The notes: generated by a model not told the origin, from the sequence alone. Shown: positions 9,382 to 18,201, counted from the stretch's first letter. The stretch is 64,000 bases of DNA from Sphingopyxis sp. DBS4 (GCF_024628865.1 NZ_CP102384.1:2739001-2803000), one strand, 5' to 3'. Translations and numbers: made by a program.

Positions 9382-9394
9382 ATAATGTTATTAT
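9382..9394. promoter_or_regulatory. Palindrome in AT-rich divergent spacer
   Basis: The spacer between the crotonase and acyl-CoA dehydrogenase genes (9322-9470) is strikingly AT-rich for this genome. It contains ATAATGTTATTAT (ATAAT, three bases, ATTAT). It probably holds both promoters and an operator. I cannot assign the -35 and -10 boxes with confidence. Confidence 0.35.
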
Positions 9395-9470
9395 ACATAC
9401 TTTATTGTATTAATAAATAGGCTATCGCTTAGCCCGGACGGCGCCGGCCGATCGAAGGGAGAAGACGACC

Positions 9471-10613
9471 ATGCTGCAAACCCACAACCGCACCGCCTTC
9501 ACCGAAAGCCACGCGCTGTTTCGGGACGAGGTACGCAAATTCTTCGCAAAGCACCTTCATCCCAATCTCGACCGCTGGGAGCGCGACGGCATCGTCGATC
9601 GGGATTTCTGGCGCGCCTGTGGCGCCGCGGGGTTGCTCTGCCCCACCATGCCCTCCGAATATGGCGGACTGGGCGCCGATTTCGGCTACAACATCATCAT
9701 CGATGAGGAGATGACATACGCCGGGTGCTCGGCGGGCCTCGGCCTGCAGTCGGACATCGCCGGCGATTATATCCTTTCCTACGGCTCCGAAGATCAGAAG
9801 CGGACATGGCTGCCGCGGATGATTTCGGGCGAGGCGATCGCGGCGATCGCGATGACCGAACCGTCAACCGGGTCGGATCTGCAGGGAGTCCGCACGACCG
9901 CGATCCGCGACGGGGACGATTATGTGATCAACGGGTCAAAGACCTATATCACCAACGGCCAGAACGCCGATATCGTGATCACCGTAGCCAAGACCGATCC
10001 GGCACAGGGCGCCAAAGGCATATCGTTGATCCTCGTCGAAGCGGAGCGCTCCGGCTTTACGCGCGGGCGCAACCTGGACAAGATCGGCCAGCATTGCGCA
10101 GACACGTCCGAACTCTTCTTCACCGACGTGCGCGTTCCCGTTGCCAACCGGATGGGTGCCGAGGGGGCGGGCTTCGGTTATCTGATGTCGCAACTGCCGC
10201 AGGAGCGGCTCAGCATCGCCGCCGCTGCGCAAGCCGGGGCGCAGCGGGCCTTCGACGAGGCTGTGCGGTTCACCAAGGAACGCCGAGCCTTCGGTCAGCC
10301 GGTCTTCGATTTTCAGAATACGCGCTTCACGCTCGCGGATCTGGCCGCCGAACTGCAGGTCGGCTGGGCGCATCTCGACTGGTGCATCGCACGCCATATC
10401 GCCGGCGACCTTACCGCCGTAGAGGGGTCGGCGGCGAAGCTCTGGCACAGCGAGCTGCAATGGAAATGCTGCGATGCCGCGCTGCAACTCCACGGCGGAG
10501 CGGGCTATATGAACGAATACCCGATCGCACGCCTGTGGCGCGACGCGCGCGTGCAGCGCATCTATGGCGGCACGTCGGAAATCATGAAGGAAGTGATCGG
10601 CCGGTCGCTCTGA
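9471..10613 (+). CDS. Acyl-CoA dehydrogenase
   Basis: This 380-residue flavoenzyme introduces the alpha-beta double bond of an acyl-CoA. Family signatures are AIAMTEPSTGSDLQGVRTTA near residue 125, SKTYITNGQNADI near 155, QLHGGAGYMNEYP near 345, and RIYGGTSEIMKEVIGRSL at the end. The MCAD-type glutamate before GTSEI is replaced by Gly, as in long-chain and isovaleryl-CoA types, whose base comes from an earlier helix. The ATG has GGGAGAAG upstream. The gene is the only plus-strand member between two minus-strand operons and likely shares a regulated divergent promoter with the crotonase gene. Confidence 0.93.
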   Translation: MLQTHNRTAFTESHALFRDEVRKFFAKHLHPNLDRWERDGIVDRDFWRACGAAGLLCPTMPSEYGGLGADFGYNIIIDEEMTYAGCSAGLGLQSDIAGDYILSYGSEDQKRTWLPRMISGEAIAAIAMTEPSTGSDLQGVRTTAIRDGDDYVINGSKTYITNGQNADIVITVAKTDPAQGAKGISLILVEAERSGFTRGRNLDKIGQHCADTSELFFTDVRVPVANRMGAEGAGFGYLMSQLPQERLSIAAAAQAGAQRAFDEAVRFTKERRAFGQPVFDFQNTRFTLADLAAELQVGWAHLDWCIARHIAGDLTAVEGSAAKLWHSELQWKCCDAALQLHGGAGYMNEYPIARLWRDARVQRIYGGTSEIMKEVIGRSL

Positions 10614-10621
10614 CCGGCCGT

Positions 10622-11485
10622 TCACCCCTGTCCGAGGAACATCTCGCCGACCATCGCCTGCATCTTCCGGCCATCTGGATCGACATCGGTCTTAAGGCGG
10701 CAAAGCTCCTCGCCCCAGGGTGATGTGCGCATACGGACCGGCGGCGTCTCGGATCGGGCGCATGACAGAACGACCGCCGCCACCTCCTCGGCGCTCTGAT
10801 AGGGGCTGTTCGCCCACTCGCGGCCCTGGACCGTTCCCATATATTGCTCGAGGACGGGACGATATTCGTCGTCGAGGATGCCGCCGGTCGCCGCAAGCTG
10901 GGCCAGCGTGCTGTTCGCGAATTCCGACTGGATGCCGCCCGGCTCGAGAATCGTGAAATGGATGTTGAACACCGGCCCGACATAGCAAGCGAGGGCTTCC
11001 ATATAACCTTCGAGCGCAAATTTGGTCGCGCAATAAATCTCGTTGAAGGGCTGGCCGACCAGCCCGCCCACCGACGATATCGTCAGCACGCGCCCCGATC
11101 GCTGACGCCGCATATGAGGGAGTACCGCCTTGGTGCAGCGAATGACTCCCATCTGATTGACGTCGACAACGGCGGCGATCTCGGCCTCGGACGCCTGTTC
11201 GGTCGATCGGACGAAGCCGACGCCAGCGTTATTGACAAGCACATCGATCCGGCCGTCGATCGCGATGATCTCCTCCCCAACCGCCGCGATGCTTGCGCTG
11301 TCGCGAACGTCAAGCCGGCGAATCTCGATCGCGACCCCCGCCTCGGCAGCGCGGGTCGCGAGGCCGTCCCGTTTCGCAAGGTCACGCATCGTGGCATAGA
11401 CCTTATACCCTTCGCGCGCCGCTGCCACGGCGAGCGCTTGCCCCAATCCCGTCGAGCATCCCGTGATCAGCATCGTTTCCGACAT
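10622..11485 (-). CDS. Short-chain dehydrogenase/reductase
   Basis: The protein is an SDR of 287 residues starting MSETMLITG, with GGAGAGG upstream of the ATG at 11485. Motifs are TGCSTGLGQALA for NAD(P), NNAGVG, and ISSVGGLVGQPFNEIYCATK containing the catalytic Ser, Tyr and Lys. It ends eight bases from the end of the acyl-CoA dehydrogenase gene, in convergent orientation, and is divergent from the TetR gene at 11667. A role in alcohol or ketone interconversion in the catabolic pathway is likely. It may be controlled by that TetR protein. Confidence 0.88.
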   Translation of the reverse strand: MSETMLITGCSTGLGQALAVAAAREGYKVYATMRDLAKRDGLATRAAEAGVAIEIRRLDVRDSASIAAVGEEIIAIDGRIDVLVNNAGVGFVRSTEQASEAEIAAVVDVNQMGVIRCTKAVLPHMRRQRSGRVLTISSVGGLVGQPFNEIYCATKFALEGYMEALACYVGPVFNIHFTILEPGGIQSEFANSTLAQLAATGGILDDEYRPVLEQYMGTVQGREWANSPYQSAEEVAAVVLSCARSETPPVRMRTSPWGEELCRLKTDVDPDGRKMQAMVGEMFLGQG

Positions 11486-11550
11486 GCGTCCTCTCCACCT
11501 CATCCCAATGCCCTGTTCTCAGGTGCCCCCGCTCCCATCAGCTTGTCAAC

Positions 11551-11559
11551 TATTCGATA
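11551..11559. promoter_or_regulatory. Shared motif TATTCGATA upstream of SDR gene
   Basis: The spacer between the SDR and TetR genes (11486-11666) contains TATTCGATA within an AT-rich run. The same nine bases occur at 14256-14264 upstream of the monooxygenase gene. The two sites flank the TetR gene and could be its operators; this is inference from the match. Confidence 0.35.
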
Positions 11560-11666
11560 CATTATAATTTTATTTAAAATCTCGCGCGCTGTCGACGGCT
11601 GATGCAATAGGCTCTAGATGTCGTCGTGGTACGCAGACAGAAACGAGCCGCGCCGGACGGACACCC

Positions 11667-12293
11667 ATGCAATCAGAATCATCGCTTTCCACCGCCACCC
11701 GCTCCAAGCGCGCACCCAAGCAGGCGCAGCTTGGGCGCACGACGCGGGCGATCCTCGACGCAGCGGCGGCCTTGCTGGCCGAATCGGGTTATCGCGCTCT
11801 GACAATCGAACAGATTTCGCAACGCAGCGGCGTTGCAAGATCGAGCATCTATCGCCGCTGGCGCAACACGGCGGAGCTCGCCATCGATGCCTTCGACACC
11901 GCGCTGGGCCCCAATCCGCCCATCCCCGACGAAGGCGATATCCGGTCGGATCTGGTCCTGCTTTACAAGCGCTTCACGCGGATTCTCGAACGTCCGATCT
12001 GGCGCTCGGTCTTCCCCTCGATCATCGAAGCGTCGCAGACCGACAGCCGCTTCGACGGGCTGCTGAGCGCCTTGGTGGGCGCGCGCCGGGAAAGCGAGCG
12101 CAGCATTTTCCGGCGTGCGATCGAACGCGGCGAGATACGCGCCGATGCGCCAGTCGAATGGGCGCTCGACGCGATGACTGGCGCCTATTACCATCGTTTG
12201 CTGATGACAGGCGCGGACCTTGGCGAGGAAGGAATGACCGAATGGCTGGTCGATAGCATCCTGACCCGGATGCGCGTGCCACCCGAATCCTGA
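11667..12293 (+). CDS. TetR/AcrR-family transcriptional regulator
   Basis: The protein has 208 residues and a single TetR DNA-binding domain near residues 23-70 (TRAILDAAAALLAESGYRAL, then ISQRSGVARSSIYRRW). The helical C-terminal half is of the TetR_C_33-like type found in many sphingomonad regulators; that subfamily call is a guess. It lies between two minus-strand genes, the SDR gene and the flavin monooxygenase gene, and ends seven bases before the latter's end. The ribosome site is weak. A local repressor role is likely. Confidence 0.87.
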   Translation: MQSESSLSTATRSKRAPKQAQLGRTTRAILDAAAALLAESGYRALTIEQISQRSGVARSSIYRRWRNTAELAIDAFDTALGPNPPIPDEGDIRSDLVLLYKRFTRILERPIWRSVFPSIIEASQTDSRFDGLLSALVGARRESERSIFRRAIERGEIRADAPVEWALDAMTGAYYHRLLMTGADLGEEGMTEWLVDSILTRMRVPPES

Positions 12294-12300
12294 TGGCGGA

Positions 12301-14217
12301 TCATTCGAACCGGAACTCGTCGCAATCGGGCGTCCTGATCAGCGCATACCATTGTTCAAGCGTCCACGGCAGGCTGACGCCTGGACGGCCGAAGCTGTTA
12401 ATATAATATCCGCCCCCACCACCCTCTTCCTCCAGCAGCATCGCCTTCAGTGCGACGTCCATCCGGTCGTTGTAGGATTGATACGCCTCGTGCCGGACCT
12501 CGAAACTCCTGGCATCGCCTTCGATCGTATGGGTGATGAGGCCGCAGATATAGCGTGAAAGCACCTCTATCCACGAATGAAAGCTGCCGGTGACGATACC
12601 CGCGTTGGGGCCGTACATGATCGCGAAATTCGGGAATCCCGGCAACGTCATCGTCAGGTGTGCGCGCGCACCGTCCTTTTCCCACAAATCCTTGAGCGTC
12701 ACACCCTCGCGGCCAATATATTCGACCGGCCACAAATAGCGCTCGACGTCGAAGCCGGCCGACAGGACGACGAGATCATAATTCTCCAGCGTGCCGTCGT
12801 TGGCGATAATCCCTGTTTCGGTGAAGCGGGCGATGCCGTTCGTCTGCAATGTCACATTGTCGCGCAACAGCGTGTCGTACCAGTCATTGTCGACGACCAA
12901 TCGGCGCGATAGCGGTGCATAATCAGGGATCAGCTTGGCGTAGAGTTCGTCGTCGTCGCCGACCTTGCTGCGAACATAGGCTTTCAGGTCCTCGCGCAGC
13001 CGGTCGTTCTTCTCGTTGATAAGGCCGCCGTTCGCGCGCCATTCGGGGTCGAGTATCTGAAGATCCTCGACCTGTAGTTGCGAAGTGAAATGATGGTAGG
13101 AATACCAGGCTGCATAGCCAGGCATATTGTCGAGGAGCCAGCGCAATTCGGTCGATACGGGATTGCGATAGCCGGGGGTGGGATTCACCCAGTTCGGAGT
13201 GCGCTGATAGATGGTCAGCGACCCCGCGGTTTCGGCCACTCCGCGGACGAGCTGCGCACCCGTCGAACCCGTGCCAATGACCGCGACGCGCTTGCCCGCA
13301 TAATCATAGCCATGGTCCCATGCGGTCGTGTGGAACATCTTGCCGCCGAAGGTCTCAATCCCCGGAATGTCGGGGAGTCTGGGCGTGCTGAACAGCCCGC
13401 TCGCACTGATGACAAAATCGCTGTCGGTCGTTTCGACGCGGCCGTCGGGATGGCGGACACGCAAGGTCCATTTCGCCTTTTCCGCGTCCCAGCGCGCATC
13501 CTGCAACGCAGTGCTCAGATGGATCCGGTCGCGCAGTCGATATTTGTCGACGATATGCGCGAGATAATCCTGTAGCTCGGCCTGGGTCGCATAATGGCTC
13601 TTCCAAGGATAGTCCTTCTCGAACTTGAATTGGTAGATGAAGGAGGTGATATCGACCCGTGCCTCGGGATAGTCGTTGAGATACCATGTGCCGCCTATGC
13701 CTGCCTGGCGATCGATGATCCGGTACGGAATACCCAGAAGATCGAGCTGAATGCCCGCGAGCAATCCGCTGAACCCCGCCCCGACGATGGTGACGTGATA
13801 TTGGCCAAGGATTTCGGCGGCCGGCTTCTTCTCCCAGCACGCACGACGCGCGAAACCCTCGAAGCTCAGATCCTCCCAGCCGAATTCCAGATGTTCGACC
13901 GACAGCGTCTTGCCAAGAAACATCTCCATCATCGCCGCCGCCTCGGCTCGCGTCGGTGGCGGCGCAGCGCGCGGAGCATTGAGCAAATAGGCCAGCGCCT
14001 TCTCCTGAATCCGGTCATAATGCTCGCGCCGGACCCTGGTGAAGAGAAAGGGGCTACCATCGCGGCCTTCGGTCGCGACCTCCATTGCGGCAAGTTCGGG
14101 GTCGCGTGTCTGCTGATACAGCGCAAGCCGCAGCACGTTCATATTCGCTTGCTTCAGCATCCGGCGAATGAAGGCTTCGTCCTGACCATCTACTGCCAGC
14201 GCATGGACCGACGCCAT
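12301..14217 (-). CDS. Flavin-containing (Baeyer-Villiger type) monooxygenase
   Basis: This 638-residue enzyme inserts one oxygen atom from O2 using FAD and NADPH. The FAD loop VGAGFSGLLAG is near residue 148, the Baeyer-Villiger fingerprint FGGKMFHTTAWDHG near 290, and the NADPH loop VIGTGSTGAQLV near 310. The extra N-terminal segment of about 140 residues and the total length resemble 4-hydroxyacetophenone monooxygenase, not the shorter cyclohexanone enzymes. GGAGGG lies close before the ATG at 14217. Together with the hydrolase and CoA ligase genes it suggests ketone to ester or lactone to acid to acyl-CoA conversion. The substrate is unknown. Confidence 0.9.
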   Translation of the reverse strand: MASVHALAVDGQDEAFIRRMLKQANMNVLRLALYQQTRDPELAAMEVATEGRDGSPFLFTRVRREHYDRIQEKALAYLLNAPRAAPPPTRAEAAAMMEMFLGKTLSVEHLEFGWEDLSFEGFARRACWEKKPAAEILGQYHVTIVGAGFSGLLAGIQLDLLGIPYRIIDRQAGIGGTWYLNDYPEARVDITSFIYQFKFEKDYPWKSHYATQAELQDYLAHIVDKYRLRDRIHLSTALQDARWDAEKAKWTLRVRHPDGRVETTDSDFVISASGLFSTPRLPDIPGIETFGGKMFHTTAWDHGYDYAGKRVAVIGTGSTGAQLVRGVAETAGSLTIYQRTPNWVNPTPGYRNPVSTELRWLLDNMPGYAAWYSYHHFTSQLQVEDLQILDPEWRANGGLINEKNDRLREDLKAYVRSKVGDDDELYAKLIPDYAPLSRRLVVDNDWYDTLLRDNVTLQTNGIARFTETGIIANDGTLENYDLVVLSAGFDVERYLWPVEYIGREGVTLKDLWEKDGARAHLTMTLPGFPNFAIMYGPNAGIVTGSFHSWIEVLSRYICGLITHTIEGDARSFEVRHEAYQSYNDRMDVALKAMLLEEEGGGGGYYINSFGRPGVSLPWTLEQWYALIRTPDCDEFRFE

Positions 14218-14255
14218 AATTCCCTCCGAGCATATCCTGATCGCGACTCGATCTT

Positions 14256-14269
14256 TATTCGATATGAAT
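14256..14269. promoter_or_regulatory. Palindrome upstream of monooxygenase gene
   Basis: ATTC and GAAT flank GATAT (14257-14269), about 40 bases before the monooxygenase start. The first part, TATTCGATA, recurs upstream of the SDR gene at 11551. It is a candidate operator for the TetR protein encoded between them. Confidence 0.4.
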
Positions 14270-14373
14270 ATGTTTCGTTTAATGTGCAACGCCGATTATC
14301 CATCACCCCCGCGGCTGAGGCGCGAGCGAGTTTCGAAACGAGAAGAAATCGCGGACGCCAGGGAAGGCTTCCA

Positions 14374-15825
14374 TCACTGGCCCTGAGCGGCCGCGCCGGA
14401 CGCTCGCTTGTCGAGTTCTTCGATCACGAAGGCGTGACGCGTCCGAGTGACGGGATAGCGGAGGAGCAGAGGCAGCGATGAGAACAGCAGCAGCGATGGC
14501 AGCGCGCCCCACAGCAGACCGAGGTGGTTGATCGCTTCCACCCCAGGAAACGGCGGCTGGCCCGCCGCGTTCGCTGGCCCTTGGGCCGAAAAGCCGATGA
14601 ACTGGAGCCCGACACCCGCCACGAAACCGCCGATCCCCGTCGCCGCCTTGATCCCCAGCATCAGCGCGGCAGCGTAAAGCGCCTCCCGCCGGACGCCGAA
14701 CAGATAGTCGTGTTCATCGACCGCGTCCGCCATCATCGAAAACAGGCAAATGACGAAGAGGGTGGAGGCCGCGCCGAGTATGATCGCATTCGCCACGAGC
14801 AGCGCCAGGCTGAGATTTGTGCCGACGGGCAACACACCGGCCAGCGCCAACAGCGCGATCATGACCGTATAGCCCGCAGTGCCGATCACCGCGCAGACGA
14901 TACCGCTGCGCTTTTCCACGACGCGCAGCAGCAGTCCGGCCACCGGCAACCCCAGCGCTTGACCCACCACAAGCACCATCAACGGTAATTGAAGTTGGTC
15001 CGCAGACACATGCCAAAAGTAACGGAAGGCATGGATATTCAGCGCTAGCGTGATGCCCTGTCCGACCAGAACCAGAACAGCGGCAGCGAACAGACGCACG
15101 AAAGCGGCATTGCGGACCAGATTCGCAAGCTCAGTTACGAAGCGCGGCGACGTCTCCTCAACCGGCGGGGTCGGGAGCGCCAGAACGGTCCTGCGGATTC
15201 CTGCCAGGCAGGCCGTGCCGAAGAGCAGGATCAGCAAGGCAAGCCAGACGCCGAAAAGACGGTAAGCATCGGGGGATTGCAGCTTGTCGCCCGACAGGAT
15301 GACCGCCGAGCCGGGTATCAGGCACGCGAGCGTGCCGAGGAAGATGAACAGGGCGCGAAACCCCGAAATCGCCGATCGCTCGCCGTAATCGTCGCTGAGT
15401 TCCGCCGTCAGCGCGGCATAAGGCAGCGCGAATATCGAGAGCGCGAGGCGGAGCGCGACGTTGAACAGCAGCACATAAAGGAACAGACCGGCCTCGCCGA
15501 GCCCCTCGGGGATCGAGAAGATCGCAAAGGCCGACCCCGCCATCGGCACCAGAGCTGCGGCCATGAAAGGGAGCCTGCGTCCCCAGCGCGACCGGTACCG
15601 GTCCGATGTGCGGCCGATCAGCGGATCCAGCAAGGCGTCGAGCGTCAGCGACAGAAAGAAAACGAGCCCGGCGGCGGAACCCGAGAAACCGCAAACCGCC
15701 GTTAGATAATAGAGAAGGAAGGTGTTCAATCCGACCTGGGTCGCCGCATCGACTCCCTGCCCGCTACCGTACATGATTTTCACCGAAAGCGGCGGCTTGC
15801 CAGCACTGGCATCTATATGAAACAT
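14374..15825 (-). CDS. MFS transporter, GPH (MelB-like) family
   Basis: The protein has 483 residues and about twelve hydrophobic segments. The loop after the second segment reads LIGRTSDRYRSRWGRRLPF, typical of the glycoside-pentoside-hexuronide:cation symporter family. Many sphingomonad members of this family accompany TonB receptors and have unproven substrates. A good ribosome site (AAAGGGAGA) precedes the ATG at 15825. The gene is upstream of the monooxygenase gene on the same strand with an 84-base coding gap after it, and it may have its own promoter in the gap at 15826. It likely carries the cluster's substrate across the inner membrane. Confidence 0.87.
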   Translation of the reverse strand: MFHIDASAGKPPLSVKIMYGSGQGVDAATQVGLNTFLLYYLTAVCGFSGSAAGLVFFLSLTLDALLDPLIGRTSDRYRSRWGRRLPFMAAALVPMAGSAFAIFSIPEGLGEAGLFLYVLLFNVALRLALSIFALPYAALTAELSDDYGERSAISGFRALFIFLGTLACLIPGSAVILSGDKLQSPDAYRLFGVWLALLILLFGTACLAGIRRTVLALPTPPVEETSPRFVTELANLVRNAAFVRLFAAAVLVLVGQGITLALNIHAFRYFWHVSADQLQLPLMVLVVGQALGLPVAGLLLRVVEKRSGIVCAVIGTAGYTVMIALLALAGVLPVGTNLSLALLVANAIILGAASTLFVICLFSMMADAVDEHDYLFGVRREALYAAALMLGIKAATGIGGFVAGVGLQFIGFSAQGPANAAGQPPFPGVEAINHLGLLWGALPSLLLFSSLPLLLRYPVTRTRHAFVIEELDKRASGAAAQGQ

Positions 15826-16177
15826 CAGCGTCTCCCTTTATCCGGGGCCGCCTCTAGCGTTGCCAGATCATCTGCACAATGCTCGGAAAGCGAGGGCGTA
15901 GGTCGCGCGGATCGACACGGTGACGCAGGGATGCAGGTGCCCCGGGGCTTGCCGCCGTCGCGAGCCCCTTCGTCATCATATGGGTCATCGGACCGATTCG
16001 CTCGATATTGATCCCCCGCGCTGCCAGCGAGTGGGCCGATCAGTGCCCCCATAGCGAATGCAGCCCCGCGCTTATTCGCACGCTCATCCGTCCGAACGAC
16101 TAACGACTGCTTTTATGGCCAGCCGAGCTAGAGTTGAACGGCTTGGATCGGGCGCAAACAGCCATCCGTGGCCTCTT

Positions 16178-16189
16178 AGGATTCGAACC
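16178..16189 (-). repeat. Partial tRNA T-arm duplication
   Basis: AGGATTCGAACC here is identical to 16476-16487 in the tRNA-Trp gene, 298 bases away in the same orientation. The neighbouring bases do not form a tRNA, and the T-stem is only partly paired. An old attachment-site remnant is possible, but T-loop sequences are conserved among tRNAs, so it may derive from another tRNA. Confidence 0.4.
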
Positions 16190-16231
16190 TGCGGCATAAA
16201 TTCAAACGCCGTTCAGCACCTAAGCTCTCCA

Positions 16232-16247
16232 AATTGTTCTAACAATT
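16232..16247. repeat. Perfect short inverted repeat
   Basis: AATTGTT, two bases, AACAATT. It is AT-rich in a GC-rich genome and not linked to a recognised gene. It resembles an operator more than a terminator because no T-run follows on either strand. Confidence 0.4.
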
Positions 16248-16462
16248 GATGATTCGAAGTCGGGGGCATTGGGTGCTTGTCGGTAGGGATTGAAGAATCC
16301 CTGCTTCCTACCAGCACTCCTACCAACAAACGCGATAGGCTGGGACATGTCACAAGCCGCGGCGATGGGACGTCGCGGGACGATTTGGAACCATCTCGGC
16401 AAGATTTTCTGCGAGTTTCGCAGTCGAGAGCGTGGGATGTTCTGGGACGTCATGAAACGGCC

Positions 16463-16538
16463 TGGCAGGGGCAGCAGGATTCGAACCCGCGACCCTCGGT
16501 TTTGGAGACCGATGCTCTACCAGCTGAGCTATACCCCT
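16463..16538 (-). tRNA. tRNA-Trp (anticodon CCA)
   Basis: The 76-base gene includes an encoded CCA end. The acceptor stem pairs AGGGGTA with TGCCCCT with one G-T pair. The D-arm reads GCTCAGCTGGTAGAGC, the anticodon stem TCGGT/ACCGA closes the loop CTCCAAA with anticodon CCA, and the T-arm contains GGTTCGAATCC. In many bacteria this tRNA precedes secE-nusG; here it is solitary and a gene-poor stretch follows it. Confidence 0.96.
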
Positions 16539-16616
16539 AGGCCGGAGTGCGCCCCTAGCCCGATTGCGGGGCGCGGGCAAGAGGGATGACGGGTTGCTTA
16601 TCGCAACTCGCCTGAT

Positions 16617-17570
16617 ATGCGCGAAGGCCGCATGATCGCCGCCGCGTCCCCCTCCTCCGCCGCTCCGCAGCATTATCTCGGCGGTATCGCGCTGCGTCTG
16701 CTCGCGATGGCGAGCCTGTCATTCATGTTCGTGCTCGTGAAATATATCGCCGCCGACGGCATCCACATCGTCGAAAGCCTGTTCTGGCGGCAGGCGATGG
16801 TGCTGCCGCTGCTCGTCCTCTGGGCGCTGACCCATGGCGGGCTCGGCCTGTTCCGTACCCGGCGGATCGGCGTCCACGCGCGCCGCGCCGCGATGGGGCT
16901 GACCGGGATGGCGCTCAATTTCGGCGGCATGATCTATCTGCCGATGGCCGAGGCGACGACGATCAACCTGTCGGTGCCGATCATCTGCGTCTTCCTGGCC
17001 GCCGCGCTGCTCGGCGAGCGCGTCGGGCCGGCACGCTGGAGCGCGGTGTTCGTGGGCTTCGCCGGCGTGCTGATCGTCCTCAATCCGACCTCGCTGCTGA
17101 CCCAGGGTTTCGCGGGCGATCACGGTCTCGGCACGCTGATCGCGCTCGGCGGCGCAGTGATGACCGCGCTGATCACCATCCAGGTGCGCGACCTCGGCCG
17201 CACCGAAAGCGCGCTGACGATCGTCTTCTGGTTCAGCCTGATCTCGCTGATCCCGCTCGGCCTTGCGCTGCCCTTCGTCATCACGCCGCACGGGGCGGCG
17301 GAGTGGGGCCTGCTCGCCGGGCTCGGCCTGCTCGGCGCAGTGGCGCAATTGTCGCTGACCGGCGCGCTGCGCCTCGCGCCGGTGTCGGTGGTGACGCCGA
17401 TGGACTATTCGAGCCTGCTCTGGTCGATCGCCTGCGGCTGGTGGTTCTTCGGCACCCTGCCCGCCGACACGACCTGGGCGGGGGCGCCGCTGATCGTCGC
17501 GAGCGGCCTGTTCATCGCCTGGCGCGAGCATCGCCGCCATATCGAACGCGTGAAGGAAGTCGCCGCATGA
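16617..17570 (+). CDS. EamA/DMT-family transporter
   Basis: The protein has 317 residues, about ten membrane segments, and an internal two-fold EamA repeat. The first half contains the motif-like stretch LFWRQAMVLPLLVLWAL, and the second half ends in VVTPMDYSSLLWSIACGWWF. Such proteins export or import small metabolites; the substrate cannot be inferred. An internal ATG at 16632 is an equally possible start because neither site has a strong ribosome box. The stop codon overlaps the start of the GST-like gene (ATGA), so the two are translationally coupled. Confidence 0.88.
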   Translation: MREGRMIAAASPSSAAPQHYLGGIALRLLAMASLSFMFVLVKYIAADGIHIVESLFWRQAMVLPLLVLWALTHGGLGLFRTRRIGVHARRAAMGLTGMALNFGGMIYLPMAEATTINLSVPIICVFLAAALLGERVGPARWSAVFVGFAGVLIVLNPTSLLTQGFAGDHGLGTLIALGGAVMTALITIQVRDLGRTESALTIVFWFSLISLIPLGLALPFVITPHGAAEWGLLAGLGLLGAVAQLSLTGALRLAPVSVVTPMDYSSLLWSIACGWWFFGTLPADTTWAGAPLIVASGLFIAWREHRRHIERVKEVAA

Positions 17571-18184
17571 GCCAGCCTATCCTCTATCATTGCCCCGACG
17601 CGCGCTCGCTCCGCTGCCTGTGGGCGGTCGAGGAGGCCGGGATCGACGTCGACCTGCGCATCCTGAAATTCCCGCCGCGCGCCTTCGAGCCCGACTACCG
17701 CGCGGTAAACCCGCTGATGACGGTGCCCGGCTGGGTCGAAGACGGACGACTGATGACCGAATCGGCCGCCATCTGTGAACGGATCGCCGAAGGGACGGAG
17801 TTGGAGGTGCGCCGCGACGAGGCCGATTATTGGGATTACCGCAACTGGCTCCACCGCAGCGACGCGACGCTGACCTTTCCGCTCGCGATCATGATCCGCT
17901 ACACCCGCGTCGAGCCCGAGGAACGCCGCCTCGCACAGGCGGTCGCGGACTATAGGGCCTTCTTCGGCGGGCGGGCGCGGAGCGTCGAGGCGGCGCTGAC
18001 GGACGGACGCGAGTGGCTGGTGGCGGGGCGCTTCACGATTGCCGACATCGTTATCGGCTATGCGGCGTTTCTGGCGACCACGCTTGGCGCGGAGGATGTG
18101 CTGGGCGAGGCGACGCAGGACTGGCTGGCGCGATGTATGGCGCGCGAGGGGTTCATAAGGGCGCGGGCGCGGCAGAAGAACTGA
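17567..18184 (+). CDS. Glutathione S-transferase-like protein
   Basis: The 205-residue protein has the GST layout. An N-terminal thioredoxin-like domain (ILYHCPDARSLRCLWAVEEA) carries a cis-Pro and glutathione-binding segment PLMTVPGWVEDGRLMTESAA near residues 46-65. A helical C-terminal domain ends with the N-capping motif FTIADIVIGYAAF near 155-167. The ATG overlaps the transporter stop by four bases. It is probably cytoplasmic, with a role in conjugation, isomerisation or stress. No substrate is evident. The family A repeat begins 18 bases after it. Confidence 0.88.
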   Translation: MSQPILYHCPDARSLRCLWAVEEAGIDVDLRILKFPPRAFEPDYRAVNPLMTVPGWVEDGRLMTESAAICERIAEGTELEVRRDEADYWDYRNWLHRSDATLTFPLAIMIRYTRVEPEERRLAQAVADYRAFFGGRARSVEAALTDGREWLVAGRFTIADIVIGYAAFLATTLGAEDVLGEATQDWLARCMAREGFIRARARQKN

Positions 18185-18201
18185 ACCCTCCCCTCTCTCT
18201 T

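Larger units (their letters stand above)
15826..16462. other. Gene-poor stretch downstream of tRNA-Trp
   Basis: I see no credible protein gene in these 637 bases. The frames present are short, lack ribosome sites and have no recognisable motif. Two items stand out: a 12-base copy of the tRNA T-arm (16178-16189) and a perfect 7-base inverted repeat (16232-16247). The composition is less GC-rich than nearby genes. It may be the scar of a lost integrated element next to the tRNA gene; this is inference. Confidence 0.5.

Noticed and set aside
16277..16589. Small frames with a QDSNPRPSVLETDALPAEL-type peptide
   Set aside because: This is the well-known translation of a tRNA gene read on the wrong strand, here across tRNA-Trp.
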